A DNA stretch of 64,000 bases from Rotaria socialis. Lineage: Eukaryota > Rotifera > Eurotatoria > Philodinida > Philodinidae. Within the stretch, counting starts at the first letter, position 1; every line of letters begins with the position of its first letter. The stretch covers positions 248,001 to 312,000 of the forward strand of contig CAJNYU010002520.1 of NCBI GenBank assembly GCA_905331475.1. The letters run 5' to 3'. The notes beneath the pieces are model-generated. The model saw nothing but the letters and a program-made list of their open reading frames with translations, had not been told where the DNA came from and did no database searches. Both the position numbers and the translations under genes were made by a program. Of the stretch, positions 47,260-59,036 are shown in pieces.

Positions 47260-48999
47260 TAGACTTAAAAGAAAATTAATTGAAATAAAAAAAAAATTAT
47301 TCCCGACAGTTTTATTTTGAGAACTGTTAGAATTTATTCTATGTTTGTTTGTGTTGTGTTATAATTATTAAGAGAAACAATAAAAAAAATTGATAAAAAC
47401 ATTATAATATGAAATAATAATTAAAATATTTTATTTCGTACGAGAAATGCTCGATTTGTCTTTATTGAGAATATTTGTAAATAAAGTTATTCGAATTCCT
47501 ATACAAGAAAAATTCCATAACGCGAAAAATAAACGCAGAATGGGGCTGATAGATTTGACAAGAACATAATCTAAATACAAATTATATTCACACATGCACG
47601 AGAGTAAATCAAATATATTATTATCGTGAAGAAGGTCATCAGATGTTTGTTAAATTCATGATAATAGCAACGTTAGAAATATATATATATAATCCTCAAT
47701 TAGGTGTCATGCACATGATAAATGCAGGGTTGATCAAGCTTATTGGTTTTTTCTTTCATGTAATATTTATAAAAGTACACTACACGAAATTATCAACTGT
47801 AAGCGCTAATTTATGTTAATAGGTAATAACCTACATGTCATATTTGGTGCATCCAATATATTGCTGTTTGACGTTCATCAACAGGATATGATGAATTTAT
47901 TGATAAATAAATATATCAATAACTCTAGTGTTTGTTCTTTAAACATAAATAAAAGATTGCTTTTATATTGATAGAAAGTATATCGAATAAAACTTATGTG
48001 ACACAAAAAAGTATGCACCTGCCATCTACATGGGTTACATACATGTGAAGACGAAGTGACAGATAGAAACAAATCCATACAACTAATTATATCTAATATT
48101 CTACACTGACCGTTTCCTTCGTCAATAAATTTAATCCTCATGCTAGACTAAATTTAAAAACATATTCATGATATTCATAGAAAATTGTATGAAACGTAGA
48201 CATAAGACAAATGTTTTTGGATACATTAAAGAAAAGAAAAACGAATCCAACTAAAATTTAATATCTCAATTATAATTGATGTATTTTCGAAATTTATTTG
48301 GAAGTATTGCTTATTCTTAATATAAACTTTGGTTTTCTCGAAAATTTGTACTGAACATAAAAGTACTTTCGTTATATAATAACGAACTTTATTTAATATA
48401 TACTTATAAATGATTGTTTCCATGAACGTTAGGCGATTGTATCATTCGTGGAGTCTATTGCTTTTTATTACATGTTGATCTGGAGCACGGAACTTCATTC
48501 TATGCTCGTTGAAACAGCATAAATGATGTACAGATCTCTATATAGTACACACTTTGTTTGATTCCTCTTGCCGATTCAAGGTAGCAAGACTTAGCATTGA
48601 TCTATAGCCAGGCTGATTAGTTTATACAAAAGCAATTATATATCATGACTCATGGAAACAGTTCTTTGAGAACATTATTGAAACGGACGGATACAGTTTT
48701 CACAAAGATGGCTATGACTACATGGAGACTTGAACAATATTTTAAATTGTGATAACCAGAGAACAAAATGCATTAGATTGTGAAAATTGTGAGTACAAAT
48801 CAAAGGGGAAAAGCGCGACTTTCGTACTTAAAAACAAATTAAGTACAGAAGCCATGGTTTTCCACCCGCACATGATCCGCTATATATGTACCCGTTAGAA
48901 CGACGAGAGACTCTTCCTCATTGCCCGCATGAATTCCATATATGCAACAATAATCATGCAATTAACAATTATTGAGTAAAAAGTACAGAAAAAATATAT
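47260..48999. other. Intergenic
   Basis: YbaY-like gene 3' UTR (AATAAA-like A-rich run near 47283), then AT-rich sequence up to the ART-TPR relic. No gene supported. Confidence 0.5.
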
Positions 49000-51122
49000 T
49001 CACCGCTGCTTTTTCACTATTTCTATACTATTAATCGCTTCTTTAATGTCTGAATGTGTCGAAGAAAGTAACTTTTGTTTAATAATAAGCTCCTTTTCTA
49101 AAGAAGGAAATGCTTTCGAGTAATCACCCACGTTTTTATACACCTCGCCAATGTTGTTGTAGTAGCAGTTTGCGAAATCTTGATGGCACGGAGGCAGACG
49201 TTGTTCTCCTATTTTATGCAATTTTTCGTATAGTTCAAGTGCTCTCGTGTAGTCATCCATTTGATTGTACAACGCAGCGAATGTTCCATAAACAGGAGCC
49301 AATGAAGTATCATCTTCTGGAATTGTTCTCCGATCGATTGCGAGTGTTTTTGCGTGAAAAGTAACTGCCTCTTGATATTTACTTTGATGTTGCTTCAAAG
49401 ATCCAAGCTGGTGATATATAAATGTGGTATCCGTATCGTTGGAGTGATTAACGAGTAAACCATTGAAGAGTTCCTCGACTTGATCGAAATGTTCCACGTT
49501 TAGCATCAATTGAGCCATTCGATACCATCCTTTACCTTGGATCTCCTCTTACATGTGATCGGTGATACTGGCAAGTTGTGGACCATTTTCGCTTGTAATA
49601 GTCAATTGTGCTTTCCATTGACACGTATTGTCAGTTATCTGGTTAATATCATCCGCACGGAAAATGGTGCGCATTAAGAAAAGTACTTCTTGTTCTTCTC
49701 CAAAAGCGCTGAGACCATCCATCATGGTGAATGGTGTAATGACAGCTAGGATTTGACTTTGATCGACGTTCATCGAAGAAACAACACCCACAATATCTTC
49801 ATTTTCTTGCAAGGCACTTTCAACGAACACCATAGCTATGTTTTTGCATTTACTGGTTGAGAAAAAGTTATTGAATGAAAGAAGTCCATTTTTTGTGTCA
49901 AGTAAGCGTTGAAAGTCGCTTTGTATGAGCCCTTGACCCCGAAAAAGTTTAATGCTTTCCCTATGATCATGGGATTGTTCTTCATGCAGCTGCTCAAGTT
50001 CCCGATGTAGCTTGCGAATAGAAACGCCCATTTTTATCATCGTCTCCATGTCAAGTAAATGTGTTACGGGCCTACCCTCACATACGTTATAATCTTGCCT
50101 TTTTCTTTCATCTAGTCACGCGCCACATCTATCAATGTGATATATTTATATATATATATAAATATAATTGATGTTGTCTTCTCGAAGGAGGAGAGGTGTG
50201 TGCGTTGTTTTGTTGTTTTTTCCTTTTTGTTTATTGTGAAGTTAGTCAGTTATCGTTTTTCTCAATAAAGAGAAGGGTGAAGATATTACCCCTAATAAAA
50301 CGTAAAGCCTTGTTGAGCATACTGTAAAGGAAACCAACACTGCCATAACACCAGACGGGAGATTTTTGATCGTATTCACGCTGAAAACTCTCCTATTGAG
50401 ATTCAGAAATGTGTTAATTACGGCAGTAAATCACAAGCTCATTGATCGCTTTCGTGTCATCTTCCTCGATTTCTAATAGTATTTCTTTGAAGAACATCAA
50501 ATACGTATAGGATGGCTCTAATTTATCAAGATTCTGTGTGTCCCGATGTTTCGGCTGCTAATATTTGGTTTGGAACGAAGCTCATCGGTATCAGATTCTG
50601 TTCACATTTGAGTACAATTTTGTTTAATGATGTGCATACAGACTGAATTAAACTGTAGATGCCTTTCACTTTCGGCCAGTTAGTTAGTCGCTCTTCTTGT
50701 TGTTCACTATTGCTACAGAAAACAAACATGGAATCAATTTGAGGCGTGTCGTGGATGAGGGGTACAATGTTTTCGCCATATCGCTCAGAAACAATTAAAA
50801 AGACTTGTTCATCTTCAATAGTTGTCAAATAGTCAGTACACGGATCAGGATCAGAAAAATATTCGAATATATTAACAATGGTTCGAAGTTGTATCAAAGA
50901 ATGTTGAAAATCGTCATTATCGACGAGTAAATTGGCACCAAGCCGCACTAGAAGAAAATTTTGCATGCTTCTTCTGGAGCGTGATTGAAACACTACCGAT
51001 GAAGCTGCATCAATATTGCTTGAAGTCTGTGTGGTGTCTTGCTTTGAAAATGGTGATATATGTTCGGTACTGTGTTGAGCATGGCTTGCGATGTCAGCTA
51101 TGGCTAGTTTATTCTTATTCAT
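49000..51122 (-). pseudogene. Relic of bdelloid-type NAD:arginine ADP-ribosyltransferase with TPR repeats
   Basis: The order of parts on the minus strand is an N-terminal conserved region (about 51.0-50.4 kb; FLIVSERYGENIVPLIH and FVFCSNSEQQEERL type motifs), then an ADP-ribosyltransferase domain of the ART family (about 50.05-49.55 kb; IKLFRGQG, SFNNFFSTS, FGEEQEVLFLM), then a kinesin-light-chain-like TPR block (about 49.52-49.0 kb; three to four repeats such as YHQLGSLKQHQSKYQEAVTFH). This architecture is greatly expanded in bdelloid rotifers. The copy looks broken, with about three disruptive lesions, and carries some unrelated sequence in its middle. High similarity to the family pattern suggests a fairly young loss. 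The ART catalytic E-x-E (EEQE) is still recognisable. Confidence 0.8.
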
Positions 51123-51286
51123 GCTGGAAGTACTTCGGAATTTTTACTAATATAATTAAGAATAAATTAATGGTTTGAATGGCAAAGAAAGGCACTTCTA
51201 GATGTCTGCACTCTTCGTGATGAGAACAATTGAATCCGTAGTCTTTTCATGCTACTATCCATACTGTCTAGTGCTGTGCAAATTCT

Positions 51287-51296
51287 GGTACTACGA
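51287..51296 (+). repeat. Target-site duplication, left
   Basis: GGTACTACGA, identical to 51812-51821, flanking the TIR element. Confidence 0.8.
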
Positions 51297-51811
51297 TTAT
51301 TTTGAATTTGGTCGAAAGTAAAAATGTCGAAAATAAAAATGTCGAAAGCAGGAAAATTGAAATAAAACTCTATTGTAAAATTTTTTTTAATGGAAACTAT
51401 TCCGAAATGTGTGCGATGAAGATGTCATTATTTCTCGATGAATATTGGCTTATCTTATTTTAAATTTACTATTCGAACAACAGCATTACAAAGTCGAATA
51501 AATACGCTATATGATAGATATAAGAATTATCTTATTGCAGCGTCTGATCTCCTGAACAGCTTGTCTTTAATTGTAGCAAAAAAGAAGTTATAATCAAGCT
51601 AATATATCATTAATTAAAGATGGAAAAACAATTATTTCGAAAAACTTTTAGATTGTCTTGTAGTCTTCTTTTTTTTTAATAATAAACATGTGATTTTAAA
51701 TAAGTCTATTGGTTAATTGATTTTCAGAAAGAAAAAATATGTGGAAGTACGATCTCAGTTTCGGCATTTTTAATTTCGACATTTTTACTTTCGACCAAAT
51801 TCAAGATTACC
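51297..51811. mobile_element. Non-autonomous DNA transposon (MITE) with long TIRs and 10-bp TSD
   Basis: A 515-bp element whose ends are inverted repeats of about 50 bp. The left end reads TTATTTTGAATTTGGTCG then AAAGTAAAAATGTCG; the reverse complement of the right end reads GGTAATCTTGAATTTGGTCG then AAAGTAAAAATGTCG. The TIR contains tandem 15-bp units (GTCGAAAGTAAAAAT, GTCGAAAATAAAAAT). A perfect 10-bp duplication (GGTACTACGA) flanks it. The interior is AT-rich with no open frame. TSD length and long TIRs fit a Mutator-like (MULE) non-autonomous element best; hAT usually gives 8 bp. It lies just upstream of the ART-TPR relic start. Confidence 0.8.
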
Positions 51812-51821
51812 GGTACTACGA
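51812..51821 (+). repeat. Target-site duplication, right
   Basis: GGTACTACGA, identical to 51287-51296. Confidence 0.8.
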
Positions 51822-53191
51822 GCGTTCCAACTTTAATATCTAGATTTCTATTTCATACAATGATCGGTGTACTGAATGCTAGTACAGAAGCTTACGAGAC
51901 TTCTCATTTTTAATTTATCTCGCTTATTTGATAATATATTCGAAAAAAACAATCATTTTCTAATTTATAGCTCATGAAATTCTCCACTATCTATTCAGAT
52001 TTTGTTCGAAACTAACTTTAGTACTAATTAATCGCATCCATGGAATTCGAGAGCGAAACGGAACAAGCATTAGAGACTTCAAACTATAGCGATCGTTGTA
52101 TCAAATGATAGACAGACTCGCAATTTTTGATTTACAAGCAGAAGATCAACATACTTCGATATTTCTAATAACTTCGTGATAAAACCAACTACAGACTAAA
52201 TAGTTTTCGCATTTGTTAGCAATGAGTTGAAAGATTGGTAGTTTTTATCCTTTCGAATTGAAGATTCTTCTCAAGAAATGCAGCATACAATTCTATCCAT
52301 CTCATAAATGAAAATTCAACACTTAAGTATGCCTAGAAACACTTAATCTTCAATTGAAGACCGATTTCTTCGGGTGAAAATTCATTCACTATGATTTTTC
52401 TATATAATCTATAAGCAATTGAAGTCGAGCAGCAGGTCATTTAGCATTTTCACATTAAATATTTCTCAGATTCTGCTTTCTTCAATTTGATTAGCCTAAA
52501 AATGTTAGGAATCAAATATATTTGCAGAGTAAGTGATGTTGAAGAGTTCGAATCTTTGTCTAGTACATTTACAGTAGGTTGTAAACGGTATTTGTCGTGG
52601 ACAAAATTACTTGGTTTTTCTCCACTTATCAATGTTTACCTGAGTCAATGAAACATATAATTTTTCAACCAGCAAGCAGTGCTTTTTATATACGCGCTCG
52701 TCACCTTTGCGATTTTTTTGCTCTATCAATCTTCTTTCTTATTTTTCGGTATTATATGGTCATGATCAAAACAAAAATATACGTTAATTATTTGAGTAGA
52801 CAAATAAACCCCATTTGAATCTCGAAGTTTCTTTTTTGATTAATAAAAGAAAACGTGGTGGCTTGATTTCGTATATGAAAAAAACTTACAATGCGTTTTT
52901 ACATCTTAGAATTTTTCATAGCCAAGACTCTTTCTATAGACAAGAAAAGTATGAGTGAATTATAGGTGGAATACGACGAGGTCAGATATTTTTGTTGAAA
53001 AAGTTTATGAAAATATCACTTGATTCGAAAGACGAACAAGAACTTATGCATATAGTTCTATTGGCCGAAAGCAGTTATCACAATAAACACAAAGTGTGCA
53101 TGTTGTCTTTCGTTATTAATCAATATTATCGAATTCAACAAAACCGTTTCAGCTATGTGAATCAACGATCCCATGTAATAAAAACCGCGTG

Positions 53192-53216
53192 AAAATCGGC
53201 GGTTAACCGCGATTTT
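53192..53216. repeat. Near-perfect 25-bp palindrome
   Basis: The core GCGGTTAACCGC is flanked by AAAATCG and GATTTT, symmetric but for one extra G. It sits in a CpG-richer patch than its surroundings. It could be a protein-binding site or the remnant of an element end. Confidence 0.6.
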
Positions 53217-54281
53217 ACCGATCCGGTATTCGCAACATGGGGTTTTACTTTCACAGGATATGAGCGATGCACGTAACTCATGCGCACACGGTAGAATGCT
53301 GAAAATATGACCTTACCTGTGAGAAGTTTCATCTACGATGCTGTGAATTGTGTGTTCGTATATTGAAATCCTGCGAGCTTTTTCATCCATAAATTATTAT
53401 GCACATTCTCCTAGAACGACGATTACGAACTTTTTGTAAGACCGTTTTTTCTCCGTATACGACATGGATAAATATGATGTTAAATTAGAGGTAAGCATTA
53501 ACTTAATTGTTAAAAATGATATATTGAATCAAAGATAGATAGAAGTCTTTTTTTCTATAAATAAAGAATCAAAATTCGTTGTTTTTCGCTGTGATATCTT
53601 GAACTCAATAAATAAATAAAAATTCATTCAGTTGTTATAACATTCATTGTGTGCGATTGGCGAATGATTTTTGCTCGTGTTTTACTTGGAATCGAAGCCT
53701 GCCTGAAGCACGACAGAAAATCCTCAAGTATTGTGCTAATTTTACCTAGGTAATGTAACTGTTCTATAGCTTGTTTGACTCTGATTTGAGTAAATAATAG
53801 CTATACACGAGATACTAGTAATTAGAAAATTTTCTCTCAGTTTCATCTTTGTTTTATGCGTTCGAGCTGCGAGTATAGCTCATTGATTATTCCCAGCATC
53901 TCTAGCAGAGTTGCTTTCAGAACCATAAATAAGTGACTGCTGTTATAAAATCCGAGTATTGGATCCGATGATATACCTCGAACACACAAAATTTTACGAG
54001 ACTAGCAACACTAATGCCTTAAGTTTATGTAATAATTCAAAATTTTGAACTTAGTAGATTCTACTTAAAATATAGAGAGCCTAAATATGTATATTTATGA
54101 ATAAAAGAAATGTTTGTTTTATTTTTTTCTGTCTCGTTTTTCGACATTCAACAGAATTTATATACACATATCACATAAATAACAATGTAAGCGCCACATA
54201 AATCCAAATGATACCAGCATGAGACATGCATGAAAACAAAAACTAAATTTGTGCAAAAAAAATGCTAATGAACTTTATTGG

Positions 54282-55680
54282 TCAAGTTTTCACAATCAAA
54301 TCACGTATTAAAGGTTCTTTATCCCCATTCAAACCATATCGTCTTTGTAATGTAAGTGGAGGTTGTGGAGGCGGTGGTCTTGGTAATGCAAGAATAACTT
54401 TAACTGTATCATAAATAAACCATTGTAAAGCTGTTAATGTACCTATCATGAAAATACGTGGACCAAGTCCTTTCCATAAACCTAAATCGTAATAAAACAA
54501 TTTTCATTACCAACCAATCAACATTGAAACTTACCGGCAAATCCAACACGTCGTATGGCATCAAATAAACTAAGACCCTTTTCATTATTTAATTTCGATA
54601 CAATTGTATCAGCTGGATGACTAACAATAGCACAGAATATACCAGCTATATAACCAGCAATGAATGTGACACCTAGTTGTTCACTTTTTGTACATTGTTC
54701 GCGTGGCTTAGGTATAACATATTTGTAAAGTGCTTCAATAGTTCGCTCAAAGCATGCAAATTTCATCATTGTATATGGAATTTGACGAAGCCATAATGGT
54801 ACAATACCTTTATAAAAACTATGGAAAAGAAACGTATAATGTGTTGTTCTTTTTCTATCTCAAAATACAGTGCAAAATATATTCATCTTACCCCCATAGT
54901 CCTTCTTCAGCTATAAACAGAAAGGGAAACTGAAACAACGCAAAAAAAAACATTAGCAATATTCTTACCATAAAGTTTGGGCAAACCTTGCCTCAAAGAC
55001 GAAGCCCAATTATCTTGCGTTTGCATTCGTACTTTCGTTGCTTCCCATGGTGCTAAGGCTACATCAGCAAAAATTTCTGCTGAAGCACTTGCTAATAAAT
55101 AAAGTGTGGTTCTATAGGTATAAGAATTTTCTTCGCCAAGTAGTCCGCCATAGAAATTTTTAAATATTTCATAAAAACCAAATTTTCCTAGGCCTTGCAA
55201 AGAATAACCAATTAACGTTGGTGCCCAACCTTTAGTTAAACCAAAGATTCCTTCTTCACTAAATGAATCATAAAAATGTTTTATTTATAAAAACAAAAAG
55301 TTAGAGAGAATTGTAGAAACATACGCAATCGTTACTTTAAAGGCATTAATGAGATTCACATATTTTTGAGGTTTTACTTGTAAACGACATTTAATAAGAT
55401 CCTATAATCGAAATAAGAATCTTTATCAATGTATGAAAACAAATAACATACCAATGGAACTAATGCTGTATGTGTTATACCACAACTTATCATTCCACCG
55501 ATACCACAATAGATATAATATTTAACTGAACCATATTCACAGCTGTAATGTTCTACAAGAAAAACAAAATTAATCACAAGTTATTATAATCATCGACTAT
55601 ATTTCATATATACCTTTTCCATTCGAATGACTGCAAGAGTTAAAATTGCCTAAATCAATAATAGATCGCAATACTGTCAT
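54282..55680 (-). CDS. SLC25A3: Mitochondrial phosphate carrier (SLC25A3/PiC)
   Basis: Seven coding exons, complement(54282..54481,54535..54818,54893..54911,54969..55258,55325..55401,55452..55552,55614..55680), give 345 aa in phase. Three mitochondrial-carrier repeats carry the PX[DE]XX[KR] signatures [16 protein letters not shown] and HPADTIVS, the last being typical of PiC. Also present are the PiC-typical [21 protein letters not shown] and [18 protein letters not shown]. The protein imports phosphate with protons across the inner mitochondrial membrane for ATP synthesis. The proline-rich C-terminus (RPPPPQPPL) is longer than usual. Exon 5 (coding order) is only 19 nt. The ATG abuts a GCCTAG acceptor-like site. 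The short N-terminus lacks an obvious long presequence. Confidence 0.96.
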
Positions 55681-58223
55681 CTAGGCATAAATAGAAATGG
55701 AAACTTTCGGCTATCAACGTTTGACAAACTACGTACGGCACATTTGTAAGGAATTATTGTTATAAGACGTATGACTGTCACGATGGGGATAATAAATCTG
55801 TGCTCGAAGAATTCTTGTGATTTCATACTTAACCAACGAGATCTTGATAAATGATTTCCGTAAATAGAATATGTTTGATGATGGAAATGACCTCTATACA
55901 GACAAATAAAATAGAAAAAATCGTTCATAACTGAGTAAAAGGTTCTATATCTTATATTAAAAAAGAGTACTCTTTATTTATTAAATTGAGTCACTCACTG
56001 TTCATCCATTATGACATTCTTACGTTTGAATAACATGTGCAAAACGGATATTTTTCATACTGTAATGCTGTTCTGTTTTTTATTCGATTCGAAAAAAAAT
56101 CAATGTCGATCAAGCTCCTTTATGTTTTTTTCCTCTACACCAACCACCGTATGTACACAAGGCCATGCAAGTTTTTTTCTTGCATTATTTGTCATTGAAT
56201 CGTTCTGTTTCGTGTCATGGCCATTGTTTACTTAGTAGATTTTAAAAAGGAAAAATCCTTCAATGCTATTGACTTCGTTGTATTGGCCCAATTAGGAAAA
56301 GAATGAAAATTATTATTTACTTGGTATTTTTCATTGAGTATATACTTCAGAACTATAATGCATGACAACTAAATTGATACCACATGGGATATGAAAATAA
56401 AATAAAAAAGATTGGCGAAGTTGATCTAGAAAAAGAAATGAATACATGAGGATTAAATATATTGTTTAACTGAGACAAAAAGAAAAGAATTGCGCACCTT
56501 CTATTGAATAGTTATTATTACTTCAAATATACAGTCTGCTACTATACTATAGAATAATAACATAAGCTACGTGCCCAATGTTTTTCTTTTCTGTTACAAT
56601 CCTACGATTTTTCATGTTTTTTATCCGTTGGTAAAAAGTGGAAATATCGCATAGTTTGATCAAGTTAAAAAAAATCAACAGATGCTGTTGATATTCATAC
56701 AAGAGAACTATTAACTCTTCCAGTTTATTTTATTAAATAAATAGAATATACTAGAAAGAAGTAAGACAACTTCCGTACCGTATCTTGCTTCTAAGATTTT
56801 TGATGGATATATAAAAAAATCTTTCGTTACTAAGTCGTACAAGAAACTTGACACGTAAATTCTTCCTGAAATATGAATACTACTCATTTATCAATTCCTA
56901 AAAAAAGGACCAAACTACTACTTCGCGATGACACAATTGCTATTGGTGTGAACCAACCATAGTGACGGATATGCTTATTATATCATTTTATAATTTATTT
57001 GATGATTTCAAAAATTTGACCAGATCATGAAGATTAAATTTTACAAACGCTTCTATTTTTTATTACTATCTCAAATAAATAACATAGTATAGAACTACAA
57101 CTTATAACTCCATCTATCATACAAAAAATTGTGAAATATATGATTCCTTCGTTTCACTTGATAATTATTTCGAGAAAGAATATTTCAAAAGCTAAAGATC
57201 ACACAGATTACATTCAATCTCTGATGGTGATCATCATTTGCTTGTATTTTTTCTCTGATGAAAGATGTTCTTCAATAATTGATTGTTAATATTTTTATGC
57301 TAAAATCTTGACAGCTGTGCATGGGTTTTCTTCATTCCGATTCTTGTACTTGACATTTCGTGATATCGAAAAGAAAATGTACCATGTGCATCTGTAGTTC
57401 GAAGTGTGTCTGTTTGCTATTGTAGCAAAGGCAGATTCTTTTAGAACAAAAATGAAACAAAAACAATCGATTAAAATGATTCATAAGTGAAACTAATACG
57501 GTATGTCATTGCATCAAAATAGGAGAAAAGAAATAAATACAAATTGTTCTGATAATTTTGTTTTAATGAAATTGCATTCTAAAATTTCGGAAATATTTTT
57601 TTAAGGCAAAGAAATCAGAAAAACTACATCGAAAAGTTTCCTCTACACTTATAAAACGTTTCGACTTTAGGAGTACCCAAGTCAAGATCAATCGAAAATA
57701 GTAACACAGAGTCGGTGGAGTGGTGAGAATAATTCTCAACGTAGATTATTCTGAATTTAAGTCCATAATCATGCTCACATAAATACAAAAAGTAACATAT
57801 TAGATACTTCGAAAGAATCATTTCGATACGTTTATACTGGTTCGCGATTTAAATGTGAAGATTATTTCAATTTTTTTTCTATCCTTTTATTGACTTATGT
57901 CATATGGTTTTAAATATGAAATTAGTGACACAAAAAAAAATCTTTTTATCTAAAAGAGGGCTTAGTGATAAACGGAATATGAAACCAGTTGCTACACACA
58001 TCTACCATATATATATATATATATCATAGAAAGCACGAGAAAAGGTTGATTTTTATTTTTCTACAATGAATGTTTCAACTTTGAAGATTGAGAAAAATAG
58101 CAGATTTCTTTCCTTGACAACCATTTATTCTTATCGAATTTATCTTCTATAAATATATGCCTGCATTGTTCTTGTTTACATAGTGATATTGACAAGTGCC
58201 TCTATCTTGATGATATTATCGGA
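55681..58223. other. Intergenic (divergent promoters)
   Basis: The SLC25A3 5' side on the left and the six-TM gene promoter on the right. A TA run lies at about 58005-58024. Open frames at 55677-55928 and 56011-56235 look like leader or chance sequence. No other gene supported. Confidence 0.5.
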
Positions 58224-59036
58224 ATGCATTCAACGATTGCACGATTTCTACTTTGTGGTTACTGGGCTAATATTGTATATATCATTGGTATGATAGGATA
58301 TTTAATCATCGATACAATTAGTTATATGTACATGTCATTCAATTCGACGATTTCATCTATTATTTATATGATACTTGCTAGTGTGTTTGTAATCGACGCA
58401 ATTCTCTATACAATGGATTGGTATATGTATGCTGTAAAATTACGAAAATATCAAGATCAACCAGTACAATATCGATCTGAATTTGTAGCATGTATTTTTC
58501 AAAATCTTGGTAGTATTTTCTATTCAATTGGTGCTATATTAGTTTTTGAAAAAATTCAAGTGATAGAAAAAAAATTTTTATTTAATCTATTTGGTATTAT
58601 TTCGTTTTTAATGGAGTCTTTTTTGACGTTACTTGGTTGGATTATTGTGTTTCGAAGACGACCTGCAAAAACTTCAAAAAATAGTTGTAATTTTCAGGTG
58701 AAAAAAAAATAGGAAAAAAAATAGATGTAGACATAGTTTTATTTTTAGAATGCTTATATATGGGCACATGTATTGAATATTATTGGCAATTTAATTTATC
58801 TATGCGCAACAATATTAGCATATTATATTTATAGAACTGAAAAGATAATTAACTCTAGCCGTGTACTTTTATTACAAATATTCGGTGATTTTGTCTATCT
58901 GTTCGATGCTTATATTTATCATGAATGTTGGAAACAAGATAAACAAGAATTATATACCATAACCGAAAACCAGAGCTTGAATAAATTTTATTTAGAAAAA
59001 CCCGATCATCAAAATAAAAGCAATGAAAATAAATAA
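58224..59036 (+). CDS. Six-TM membrane protein with three two-TM repeats, unknown family
   Basis: Two exons, join(58224..58697,58749..59036), give 253 aa; the 51-nt intron is CAG|GTGAAA..TTTTTAG. Hydrophobic helices fall at about residues 10-32, 45-66, 88-108, 118-143, 163-187 and 196-214. They form three similar pairs: WANIVYIIGMIGYLI with ILASVFVIDAILYTMDW; FQNLGSIFYSIGAILVF with LFGIISFLMESFLTLLGW; VLNIIGNLIYLCATILAYY with LLQIFGDFVYLFDAYIY. Each pair has an 'N..g..Y..g' first helix and an acidic residue in the second. No signal peptide; the tail is hydrophilic. I do not recognise the family; it may be a transporter- or sensor-like integral protein. Confidence 0.65.

Larger units (their letters stand above)
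51123..54281. other. Intergenic with DNA transposon and palindrome
   Basis: Holds the 515-bp TIR element at 51297-51811, a near-perfect palindrome at 53192-53216 in an unusually CpG-rich patch, and the 3' flank of SLC25A3. No supported gene. Confidence 0.5.

Noticed and set aside
52540-52562. GAGTTCGAATCTTTG, resembling a tRNA T-arm
   Set aside because: The putative stem does not pair, and no acceptor or anticodon arm is found at the right distance.
53464-53490. Possible first exon (MDKYDVKLE then GTAAGC)
   Set aside because: No downstream exon in phase could be found; a 9-codon frame is not enough evidence.
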